Source: Pseudomonadota bacterium (GTDB taxonomy: Bacteria > Pseudomonadota > Alphaproteobacteria > Rhizobiales > Xanthobacteraceae). Taken from it: DNA of 11,301 bases. Below, in pieces: positions 1 through 5,443 of this stretch. The notes under the pieces were generated by a model that was given only the letters and a program-made list of their open reading frames with translations, was not told where the DNA came from and did not search any database. Positions within the stretch are counted from its first letter, which is position 1. The number at the start of each line of letters is the position of its first letter. A program made the position numbers and the translations under genes. The stretch covers positions 1-11,301 of the forward strand of contig JAEWJH010000116.1 in assembly GCA_023386635.1 (NCBI GenBank), written 5' to 3'.

Positions 1-40
1 GTCCAGCTGTTCCCTGCAGCATCGATCGTCGCGTCAGCAT
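1..40 (-). CDS. Partial CDS: N-terminus of a divergent gene with a Tat-like signal start
   Basis: Reading leftward from an ATG at 40, the first 13 codons give MLTRRSMLQGTAG before the window ends. TRRSMLQ fits the twin-arginine consensus (S/T-R-R-x-F-L-K) loosely, and the following Gly/Ala suits the start of a Tat signal h-region. A GGGGGGA ribosome binding site lies about 5 nt upstream (46-52 on the plus strand as tccccccc-type sequence). The gene is divergent from the LysR regulator at 145, which is the usual arrangement for a LysR target. The inference is an exported, possibly cofactor-containing or binding protein controlled by that regulator. The product cannot be identified from 13 residues. 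Confidence 0.55.
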   Translation of the reverse strand, partial: MLTRRSMLQGTAG

Positions 41-63
41 GGCTTTCCCCCCGTTTGGGCCTT

Positions 64-77
64 TACCGCCAGCGGTA
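64..77. promoter_or_regulatory. Perfect dyad in the leader of the divergent gene
   Basis: TACCGC-CA-GCGGTA is a perfect 6-bp inverted repeat with a 2-bp spacer. It lies 24 bp upstream of the leftward start codon at 40. It could be an operator or a leader hairpin for the leftward gene. No known binding site is recognised. Confidence 0.3.
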
Positions 78-109
78 GCGCCGCGTTGCATATTCTCCAA
101 ATCGATCAT

Positions 110-137
110 ATGAATTAGGATCATTCATCGAATGAAT
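110..137. promoter_or_regulatory. Putative LysR-type boxes (T-N11-A) upstream of the LysR gene
   Basis: Three half-sites occur in an AT-rich island: ATGAAT (110-115), ATTCAT (123-128) and ATGAAT (132-137). The last two form the dyad ATTCAT-CGA-ATGAAT, which contains the T-N11-A pattern typical of LysR-family sites. The first two form a second inverted pair with a 7-bp spacer. The dyad ends 8 bp before the regulator's start codon, so binding could repress the regulator itself and activate the leftward gene. The site is inferred from symmetry and position only. Confidence 0.45.
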
Positions 138-144
138 AATCGGC

Positions 145-1110
145 ATGAACCTCGGCGCGTTCGATCTCAACCTGCTCAAGGTACTGCACGCGCTGTTGAC
201 CGAGCGGCATGTCACACGCGCGGCGGAACGGCTCGGCCGTTCGCAGCCCGCCGTCAGCAATGCGCTGCAGCGGCTGCGTCAGTCGCTCGGCGACGATCTG
301 CTGGTCCGCTCCCCCAACGGTCTCGCGCTGACGCCGCGCGCGCAACTCCTGCAGCAGCCCTTGCGGGATTTGCTGGCACTGGTGGACGACACCGTGCTCG
401 GCCCCTCACCGTTCGATCCGGCGACGACCGACGGCGTTTTCCGCGTCGCCCTGCCTGACCGTCTCACCATCGCGATCGTGCCACCCTTGTTTGAGCGTCT
501 GCATCGCGCGGCGCCGCGCCTCGCCTTGCAGATCGTCACCGCGGACCGCGACCATGCGGTCGAACTGCTCAATGCCGACGCGATCGACGCCTTCGTCGGC
601 TGGGTCGACGATCCGCCCCAGCACCTTCATTCCGAATTCCTGCTCGACGAAGCGCCGTTCTGCGTGATGCGCCGCGGCCATCCGCTCACAAGGCGCAAGC
701 GGTTTACGATCGCGGCGCTGCTCAGCTATCCGCATCTTGCGGTCAGTGCCGCCGGCGGCCGCACGCAGATTTTCGACGACCGGCTGGCGCAGCACGGCCT
801 CGCGCGTCACGCGCAGGTGATCCTGACGAGCTTCACCGCCGTCCCGCACATACTGCGCGGCAGCGATATGGTCGGCGTGTTCACGCGCTTTGCGGCGGAA
901 GCGTTTTTGCCCGGCGACGGGCTGATCAAGCGGCCATTGCCGCTCGATGTCGGCAACATCACGACCAGCCTGATCTGGCATGCGCGGTACGAGCGCGACC
1001 CGCGTCATGCCTGGCTGCGCGCGCAGATCACCTCCGTCTGCAAGACGATCAGCGGAATGACGATCGGCAGGACGGCAGCCCGGCGCGCAACCGCGCGCTC
1101 GCGCGATTAA
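145..1110 (+). CDS. LysR-family transcriptional regulator
   Basis: This 321-aa protein has the normal length for a LysR-type activator. The N-terminal winged helix-turn-helix spans about residues 6-65; the recognition region RAAERLGRSQPAVSNALQRLR and the following DDLLVRSPNGLALTPRA are diagnostic. The rest (about 95-300) is the periplasmic-binding-protein-like effector domain. The opening FDLNLLKVLHALL resembles the NodD/NahR/LinR group, many members of which sense aromatic or small organic inducers; the ligand here is unknown. It is divergent from a gene with a Tat-like start at 40, its probable target. No good Shine-Dalgarno is visible before 145, but the N-terminus aligns as expected for the family. 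The C-terminal tail is unusually Arg-rich (TAARRATARSRD). Its TAA stop overlaps the stop of the opposite-strand gene. Confidence 0.93.
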   Translation: MNLGAFDLNLLKVLHALLTERHVTRAAERLGRSQPAVSNALQRLRQSLGDDLLVRSPNGLALTPRAQLLQQPLRDLLALVDDTVLGPSPFDPATTDGVFRVALPDRLTIAIVPPLFERLHRAAPRLALQIVTADRDHAVELLNADAIDAFVGWVDDPPQHLHSEFLLDEAPFCVMRRGHPLTRRKRFTIAALLSYPHLAVSAAGGRTQIFDDRLAQHGLARHAQVILTSFTAVPHILRGSDMVGVFTRFAAEAFLPGDGLIKRPLPLDVGNITTSLIWHARYERDPRHAWLRAQITSVCKTISGMTIGRTAARRATARSRD

Positions 1111-1730
1111 TCAGCGTTGGCTTGCGCCGCACCGCGCTTGCGATAGAGACGGATGCTCATCTGATCGTTGCCGATGATCTTCACTTCCGCCTCGGCGCGG
1201 ATCACGCGAACGCCCTTGTCATGGCCGGAGGGCGCGGCGCGATGATGCGGCGCGGCCGGAATCGTTCCGGTCGCGTCCTCGACCGCGATCTGCTTGATGC
1301 GCTTCTTCTTCAACTCTGTGATCAATTCGCGCGACGGTGCCTTTGCCGATTTCGGAGTCGCCCGGCGCGGTTCCATGCGGCGAGACTGCGCAGCGGGCGC
1401 GACCGGCCGCGCGTGCTTTCGCGCGACGGATTTGCGCGCCCGATAGTGCGGCGGCGCGTAGTAGGCGGGATTCTGAGCCGATTGCGGCGGCATCACCAGC
1501 ACACCCGGATGCGTGCCCCCCGTATAGGGATAAGGCCGGCCGAGATCCGGCGGCATCGGCGCATCGGTGATGATGACGCGATTATAGCCCTGCACATTGG
1601 GCGGCGGCGGCACATAGCCGGCGGGATAACCCGGCGATGCGTAACCTTGCGCATAGCCCTGCGCGGCCGCCGTCGCAGCCGACAGCATGACCGCCATTAC
1701 GCCTACCGCCAGATAACGCATCATCAACAT
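1107..1730 (-). CDS. Exported Pro/Tyr/Gly-rich protein of unknown function
   Basis: The start at 1730 gives 207 aa beginning MLMMRYLAVG, with GGGGA about 6 nt upstream; in-frame ATGs at 1724 and 1721 are alternatives. An open extension to 1961 is rejected because it is an Arg/Cys-rich shadow of the neighbouring gene. Residues 1-23 form a signal peptide ending TAAAQ. The next region (about 24-90) is rich in GY, YAS and poly-Pro, followed by a basic stretch (about 95-150). A better structured C-terminus (about 175-203) contains VIRAEAEVKIIG and MSIRLYRKRG, which look like short beta strands. It follows another exported protein gene by 46 bp, so the two may be co-transcribed. The function is not recognised; location is periplasm or cell surface. 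Confidence 0.72.
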   Translation of the reverse strand: MLMMRYLAVGVMAVMLSAATAAAQGYAQGYASPGYPAGYVPPPPNVQGYNRVIITDAPMPPDLGRPYPYTGGTHPGVLVMPPQSAQNPAYYAPPHYRARKSVARKHARPVAPAAQSRRMEPRRATPKSAKAPSRELITELKKKRIKQIAVEDATGTIPAAPHHRAAPSGHDKGVRVIRAEAEVKIIGNDQMSIRLYRKRGAAQANAD

Positions 1731-1776
1731 CCCACGTCCCCTGCTTTTTTCTGTTCGCCGCGGTTCCCGCAACGGC

Positions 1777-2184
1777 TTATTTCTGCGGCGCGTCGTCCGG
1801 CATCGGCTCGAACTGTCGCGGCCGCAGCAGCCGCACCGGCGGCGGAATTTCGCTGTATCCCGGCGGCGTCGACCATGAGCGGTAGAAATCTTCCGGCGGC
1901 CCGCCGCGCCGCTTCGGCGGCAGCACCTCGAGCCGGCCGCTGACCGGAATGCGGTCGGCACCCGGGAAGTAGTGGCGGTTCAGCCACGGCCGGTTGATGT
2001 CGCGCACATAGACCGGATCCTGGCCGACGAATTCATAGACGTCAGTGGTCGCCGGGCCGGCTGCATAAGCCCCGTAACCCGAAGCCGCGAAACCGCCGCT
2101 GGCACCGAGGTCCGCGGCGAGCGCGCCCGCGACGGGCAATCCAAGCAGAAGTACGGCTGACAGAGTGATGCGAGGCAAGGCCAT
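1777..2184 (-). CDS. Small exported protein of unknown function
   Basis: This 135-aa protein starts with a clear signal peptide, MALPRITLSAVLLLGLPVAG, with probable cleavage after ALA (residue 23). GGAG lies about 5 nt before the ATG. The mature part is Gly/Ala-rich at first, then contains YEFVGQDPVYVRDINRPWL and a Pro/Arg-rich end (PPGYSEIPPPVRLLRPR). No catalytic motif or membrane segment is seen. It is the first gene of a probable two-gene unit with the exported protein at 1107-1730. It is probably periplasmic; the family is not recognised. Confidence 0.7.
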   Translation of the reverse strand: MALPRITLSAVLLLGLPVAGALAADLGASGGFAASGYGAYAAGPATTDVYEFVGQDPVYVRDINRPWLNRHYFPGADRIPVSGRLEVLPPKRRGGPPEDFYRSWSTPPGYSEIPPPVRLLRPRQFEPMPDDAPQK

Positions 2185-2351
2185 GACGCTCCAACGTGTG
2201 ACCGGCGGATTTTATCCGAACCGGACCACGATCAGACGTCGACGGCACAAGGAATTGCGAGGTAACATTAACCCGGGGGTACTCCAGTGGATCAACAAGA
2301 CCCGCGCCGGCATGGTTAAGAAAAACCAGGACGGACCGCGGGCGCAGCGGG

Positions 2352-2651
2352 ATGACCCGGACGATGCCGAAATCGAAGACACCGCCCTCTCTTCCGGCAG
2401 CAGAACCGTCAACCGGCCGCAGCGGCGCAAGCTTCCGCCGCCGCTATGACGAGCTCGAACGGAACCGGTCGGTGCTGGTCGCGCGGCTCGCGGAACTGCG
2501 CGGGCGCGCCGGCGCGCATCCGGCCTGCAACCAGGCCATGAAGCTGCTCAACGAGACCTATCGCAAATCGAGCCTGGCGCAGCGGATCGGCGTGCTGCAG
2601 GCGGCGAGCTTCATGCTCGACATCATCGAGCGGCTGACGCTGACGATGTGA
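2352..2651 (+). CDS. Small conserved-type helical protein of unknown function
   Basis: The 99-aa product has a disordered Pro/Ser N-terminus (residues 1-28) and then two or three strongly predicted helices. The pattern YDELERNRSVLVARLAELR is followed by HPACNQAMKLLNETYRKSSL and AQRIGVLQAASFMLDIIERL. I associate this layout (HPAxxxAMxLLNxTYRKxxLAQRxxVLQAA) with short uncharacterised proteins of Hyphomicrobiales, from memory. There is no signal peptide or membrane segment, so it should be cytoplasmic. The start is uncertain: ATG 2352 and ATG 2364 both lack a strong ribosome binding site. The gene stands alone, between a leftward gene pair and a leftward tRNA. Confidence 0.72.
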   Translation: MTRTMPKSKTPPSLPAAEPSTGRSGASFRRRYDELERNRSVLVARLAELRGRAGAHPACNQAMKLLNETYRKSSLAQRIGVLQAASFMLDIIERLTLTM

Positions 2652-2690
2652 CGGCTCAACCGGCGGCATGAGAGGTTTTGGAACGGACGG

Positions 2691-2762
2691 TGCCGGCAGA
2701 GAGGATTGAACTCCCGACCTTCGGTTTACAAAACCGCTGCTCTACCGCTGAGCTATGCCGGC
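2691..2762 (-). tRNA. tRNA-Thr (anticodon TGT)
   Basis: The minus strand folds into a complete cloverleaf of 72 nt including the discriminator A. The acceptor stem is GCCGGCA/TGCCGGC, the D arm GCTC/GAGC, the anticodon loop TTTGTAA (anticodon TGT), and the T arm GGGAG-TTCAATC-CTCTC. The 3' sequence continues CCG, so CCA is not fully encoded and must be added by the CCA-adding enzyme. The outermost anticodon-stem pair is a G-A mismatch. Confidence 0.97.
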
Positions 2763-2791
2763 GACCGACCCCCGTCAGCTATCAGCGCGCC

Positions 2792-2817
2792 GCCGCCGCG
2801 ACAAGAGTCGCGCCGGC
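2792..2817 (-). terminator. Hairpin between the membrane-protein gene and the tRNA
   Basis: GCCG plus CGCGAC pair with GTCGCG plus CGGC around an AAGA loop, with one C-C mismatch: about 10 bp of GC-rich stem. It sits just past the stop of the leftward gene ending at 2864 and before the tRNA. There is no U-tract, so it may be a weak terminator or an mRNA 3'-end structure. Confidence 0.35.
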
Positions 2818-2863
2818 TCTCGTTCACAGCGCCTCATAAAGTCGGAAAGTGCGCAGGCTCACG

Positions 2864-3457
2864 TCAGAGCGACGCGCGCAAGCCGTCGCGGGATGGCAGC
2901 ACCGACGCCAGGCCGCCACCGACCCAATCGGCGGCATCGCCGATCCAGGTCTGGACCTTCTCGGGAAGTTGCTGGGCGCCGACGATCACCCGCCGCACCG
3001 GCTCCGCCAGCCAAACAACCGCAGGCGCCGCCGGGCGAGCACCGGTGAGATCGGCACGCGGCCGCACCGGCGCCGGATCGGGCCGCTGCCAGGCCGCCAG
3101 TTCGAGCGGCGCGCCAACCGGCGCCTCCTGCCGCGCGCCCTGGATCGGGGCCGGATGCGTGGACTTGGCCGCCGAGGTTTTGGGGCGGCCGGTCGGCGCC
3201 TCAGCCAGTTTCTGCGCGGCCGGTTTGGCGGTCGCGGCCTCGTCGCGCACCACCGTCGCGAGCGGGCCGCTCGCGACCGGCACCCGCCACGAGACCCTGG
3301 GGTCAGCGGAAACCGGGTTTTTCGCCGGCTCGCTGGCCATCATCTGCGACAACAGCAGGATGCCGAACAGGCTGATAACCCCGGCCGGCAGCAGCTGCGC
3401 AAGCAGTGCGGTCCAGCCCCGCGGTGAGCGCGGGCGTGCGGTAAATGGCGGATGCAT
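2864..3457 (-). CDS. Single-pass membrane protein of unknown function
   Basis: Starting at ATG 3457 (AGGGGA about 10 nt upstream) the product is 197 aa. An Arg/Pro-rich cytoplasmic N-terminus (1-16) precedes one hydrophobic segment at about 17-39 (LLAQLLPAGVISLFGILLLS), then a long Ala/Pro-rich region (about 40-145). The C-terminus (about 148-190) is amphipathic, with VVWLAEPVRRVIVGAQQLP and VQTWIGDAADWVGGGLASVL. The basic N-terminus suggests an N-in/C-out anchor with the bulk in the periplasm. No family is recognised. Overlapping rightward frames lack such structure and look like shadows. Confidence 0.6.
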   Translation of the reverse strand: MHPPFTARPRSPRGWTALLAQLLPAGVISLFGILLLSQMMASEPAKNPVSADPRVSWRVPVASGPLATVVRDEAATAKPAAQKLAEAPTGRPKTSAAKSTHPAPIQGARQEAPVGAPLELAAWQRPDPAPVRPRADLTGARPAAPAVVWLAEPVRRVIVGAQQLPEKVQTWIGDAADWVGGGLASVLPSRDGLRASL

Positions 3458-3739
3458 GATGCCGATTCCCCTGATCTCCCGGCGCGGAACAGACCAAGGC
3501 GCGCGGGCTGAACCAAGGCACAATCAAGGAATTTTTCCGGCGGCTATCCCGGTCTGGCGCCGGCCGCGGACTACCCCCGCAGGGCGGCGACCGCCCGTCG
3601 GCAGCCCGCGCCGACCCGGCGCTTTACCACTTGCCCAGCCCCGCCAGCGCTCCGGCGGCGAATTGCGTCAGATGGTCTATTCAGCGGTGCTCAAGTATGC
3701 CAAAATGCAGGGGTTAGGTAACTCTCGGAGATCTAGAAT

Positions 3740-3943
3740 ATGCCTCAGGGCACCGTTAAGTGGTTTAATCCGACCAAGGGCTACGGCTTCATCCAACCGC
3801 AGGAAGGCGGGAAGGATGTGTTCGTGCACATTTCGGCCGTGGAACGCGCCGGCTTGAGCACCCTGAACGAAGGTCAGTCGGTCCAGTTCGAACTCGTCGA
3901 AAATCGCGGCAAGGTCTCTGCTGAGAACCTGAAGGTTAAGTAA
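3740..3943 (+). CDS. cspA: CspA-family cold shock protein
   Basis: This 67-aa single cold-shock domain has the normal length and binds single-stranded RNA or DNA, acting as an RNA chaperone. The RNP1 motif KGYGFI is at residues 13-18 and RNP2 VFVHI at 27-31, with TVKWFN at 5-10. GGAG lies 9 nt before the ATG. The 282 bp upstream, after the divergent membrane-protein gene, hold no other gene. They contain one GC-rich dyad (GGGCGG-CGA-CCGCCC, 3582-3596), and the last 80 bp are AT-richer and probably carry the promoter and leader. Transcription probably ends at the terminator at 3987. Paralogues are usual in this group, so the symbol denotes the family rather than a specific orthologue. Confidence 0.95.
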   Translation: MPQGTVKWFNPTKGYGFIQPQEGGKDVFVHISAVERAGLSTLNEGQSVQFELVENRGKVSAENLKVK

Positions 3944-3986
3944 CCTTCCAAGCTCGTTCTTCGTCGCTTCCGTTTACTAGCAATAC

Positions 3987-4018
3987 AACCCACCGGGCAA
4001 GTCCCCGGCGGGTTCTTT
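3987..4018 (+). terminator. Intrinsic terminator after the cold shock gene
   Basis: AACCCACCGGG pairs with CCCGGCGGGTT (one A-C mismatch) around a 6-nt loop, followed by TTCTTT. It lies 44 nt past the stop of the cold shock gene. Confidence 0.8.
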
Positions 4019-4142
4019 GCGTTGGGATCAGCGTATCGGCGCAAGCCGGCGCTGTTCCTTTACGCGCGAGCTTCCAAAGGCCCGCTTCCAAACGCTTTTG
4101 CAGCGCGCTCTTGCAACACGGCACGCCCTGTTGCGAGCCACC

Positions 4143-4634
4143 TCACCGCGTCAGCTTCTCCAGCTCCGGAAACGGCGCATAGACCGCGTCCTTGCACGCG
4201 TCGCGCACTTCGATCGCCTGGGCGGTCTGCGACGGGTCGCGCGTGTCCGGGTCTTGCGGTACCTGCCGATGCAGCGGCGTGTCGGTGAACCGGTCGAGCC
4301 GGCCGGAGATGAACACCACCAGCGCGGTTTTCACGCCCATATAGCGGCCGCTCGAATTGCGCGCGTCATAGCGCACGCATGAGGCATAGCGCGCGCCGGT
4401 GGACAGGTTTTTCACCTGCGGCTGCGACACGCCGGCGCCCCGCACGCCGGTCGGCTCGTTGAGATAGTTGCGCATGAAGGCGATGATGTCCGCCTTGTAG
4501 TGCTGCGGAAACACATTCTGTGACTGACGGATCGCCTCGCGCTCGGCCGGGGTCGGCTCGTCGGACGGCATGCTGCTGCAGCCGGTCAACGCGCAGACTG
4601 CGATCAGGAGCGCGACGCTGACGCGCATGTTCAT
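4143..4634 (-). CDS. Putative lipoprotein, uncharacterised
   Basis: The 163-aa product begins with a lipoprotein signal: hydrophobic residues 4-16 and a lipobox LTGC with Cys19, followed by SSMPSDE. GGGAGG lies about 4 nt upstream of ATG 4634; the second ATG at 4628 is an alternative. The mature part includes FPQHYKADIIAFMRNYLNEP, a central CVRYDARNSSGRYMG-VKTALVVF segment and a C-terminal CKDAVYAPFPELEKLTR. The two mature cysteines (in ASCVRY and DACKDA) may form a disulfide. I recall similar lipoproteins of unknown function in Bradyrhizobiaceae. Ser at +2 suggests outer-membrane sorting. It is transcribed alone, convergent with the cold shock gene. Confidence 0.85.
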   Translation of the reverse strand: MNMRVSVALLIAVCALTGCSSMPSDEPTPAEREAIRQSQNVFPQHYKADIIAFMRNYLNEPTGVRGAGVSQPQVKNLSTGARYASCVRYDARNSSGRYMGVKTALVVFISGRLDRFTDTPLHRQVPQDPDTRDPSQTAQAIEVRDACKDAVYAPFPELEKLTR

Positions 4635-4714
4635 GGTGCCTCCCTGCCGTCGCCGAAGCCACCATAACGGCGCAGACGCCGTTCTCTCAAGCCGCCCGCC
4701 TCCTCATCCACGAC

Positions 4715-4741
4715 AAAGGCCGCCCGAACGGGGCGGCCTTT
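4715..4741 (-). terminator. Terminator downstream of the DUF992 gene
   Basis: AAAGGCCGCCC-GAACG-GGGCGGCCTTT is a perfect 11-bp hairpin with a 5-nt loop, with A/T tracts at both ends so it can work in either direction. It lies 28 bp past the stop of the leftward DUF992 gene and isolates it from the lipoprotein gene. Confidence 0.85.
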
Positions 4742-4769
4742 GGTTTCGATGCGAAAAAATCCCGACGTC

Positions 4770-5300
4770 TTAGCGATGGTGGCGATGGTTGCGCTGATGC
4801 TTGTGATGACGATGGCGCATCGGCGGTCCGGCCGGATTGAGATCGAGCGAACTGATGGCGACCGCCACATTGGCGCCGGCCTGCGCGCTGAACGACAGCG
4901 GCTGCAACGTCACGCTGCGCTCGAAACCGCCGACCAGCACATTGGCGCCGACGCCGCCGATCACCGTCACTTCCGTGCCGGCGCCGACATAGGTCCCGGC
5001 CAGTGCGCCCGGTCCCGGACGCGACGGGGCGATGACCGCCCAGCCCAGGCGCCCGCCGTTGGTGAAGCCGATGTCGATGCCGAGCCGGCCGATCGAGCCG
5101 ACATAGTGCTCGTAATACCGCCCGCCGGACGCGCGATAGACGCAGTCGACCGATTTGCGCGACCCAAGGATAAGGCCGACGCCCGGCGCCACATTGCAGT
5201 TCAGGGTGCCGATTCGCGTCTGGGCGTCAGCCTGGGATCCGACCGGCAGGACGGCGGCGACCGTGGCGAGCCCCAACAGGGCGATCAGCGGCTTTTTCAT
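4770..5300 (-). CDS. DUF992-family exported protein with a His-rich C-terminal tail
   Basis: ATG 5300, with GGAGA about 6 nt upstream, gives 176 aa; the longer open frame to 5405 has no such site. Residues 1-26 are a signal peptide (cleavage after ADA). The mature sequence matches DUF992 from memory: RIGTLNCNVAPGVGLILGSRKSV split around Cys35, then DCVYRA (Cys53, possible disulfide partner), Y-VGSIGRLGIDIGFT, PGALAGTYVGAGTEVTV and GANVLVGG..RSVTLQPLS. The repeated Gly/Val strands suggest a beta-rich periplasmic protein; the function is unknown. Oddly, the last 15 residues (162-176, RHRHHKHQRNHRHHR) contain seven histidines, a possible metal- or corrinoid-ligand tail that I do not associate with the family. 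It is the next gene after the B12-type receptor but is separated by a terminator and has its own promoter-like motif. Confidence 0.88.
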   Translation of the reverse strand: MKKPLIALLGLATVAAVLPVGSQADAQTRIGTLNCNVAPGVGLILGSRKSVDCVYRASGGRYYEHYVGSIGRLGIDIGFTNGGRLGWAVIAPSRPGPGALAGTYVGAGTEVTVIGGVGANVLVGGFERSVTLQPLSFSAQAGANVAVAISSLDLNPAGPPMRHRHHKHQRNHRHHR

Positions 5301-5347
5301 CTCATATCTCCATGGGCAAAGGGGTCGCCAGCGCGACCCTTGCGCAT

Positions 5348-5373
5348 AACTGCGGCGGCACACAAAAAGTTCC
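5348..5373 (-). promoter_or_regulatory. EcfG-like (general stress response) promoter for the DUF992 gene
   Basis: On the minus strand GGAAC (5373-5369) is followed by 17 nt and AGTT (5351-5348), close to the alphaproteobacterial EcfG consensus GGAAC-N16/17-CGTT with one mismatch. It would start transcription about 40 nt before the ATG at 5300. The GGAAC is one arm of a dyad (5369-5384). Pattern match only. Confidence 0.4.
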
Positions 5374-5384
5374 AGCACTGGAAC
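5369..5384. promoter_or_regulatory. Perfect 7-bp dyad, possible operator
   Basis: GTTCCAG-CA-CTGGAAC is perfectly symmetric and lies 69-84 bp upstream of the DUF992 start, between the receptor terminator and the DUF992 gene. It has no U-tract and is short-looped, which fits a protein-binding site better than a terminator. It overlaps the EcfG-like -35 element. Confidence 0.35.
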
Positions 5385-5390
5385 CAGAAC

Positions 5391-5420
5391 AAACGGCCGC
5401 GGCACCGGAATGCCGCGGCC
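5391..5420 (-). terminator. Terminator of the TonB-dependent receptor gene
   Basis: GGCCGCGGCA and TGCCGCGGCC form a perfect 10-bp stem with a 6-nt loop; on the minus strand it is followed by GTTTGTTCT. It starts 24 bp past the receptor stop. Confidence 0.85.
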
Positions 5421-5443
5421 ATGTCAGCGATCGGTCGCCTGGA

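Noticed and set aside
1122..1943. Rightward 273-codon frame antisense to the exported protein pair
   Set aside because: Extremely Arg/His-rich composition and no motif; the minus-strand frames have signal peptides and ribosome binding sites.
2165..2449. Rightward frame of 94 codons upstream of the small helical protein
   Set aside because: It overlaps the better-supported 2352-2651 gene for nearly 100 bp and covers an AT-richer intergenic region; no coding features are visible.
3582..3596. Dyad GGGCGG-CGA-CCGCCC upstream of the cold shock gene
   Set aside because: Could be a terminator or operator, but it has no U-tract and is expected by chance in such GC-rich DNA; not called as a feature.
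2706..3857. Long rightward open frame of 383 codons
   Set aside because: It runs through the tRNA, antisense to the membrane-protein gene and into the cold shock gene; its Arg/Ser/Pro-rich translation has no domain and is typical of a GC-rich shadow.
5369..5390. Possible LexA (GTTC-N7-GTTC type) box
   Set aside because: The GAAC repeats are 2 bp apart and the GTTC/GAAC arms are inverted, so they do not match the alphaproteobacterial LexA spacing.
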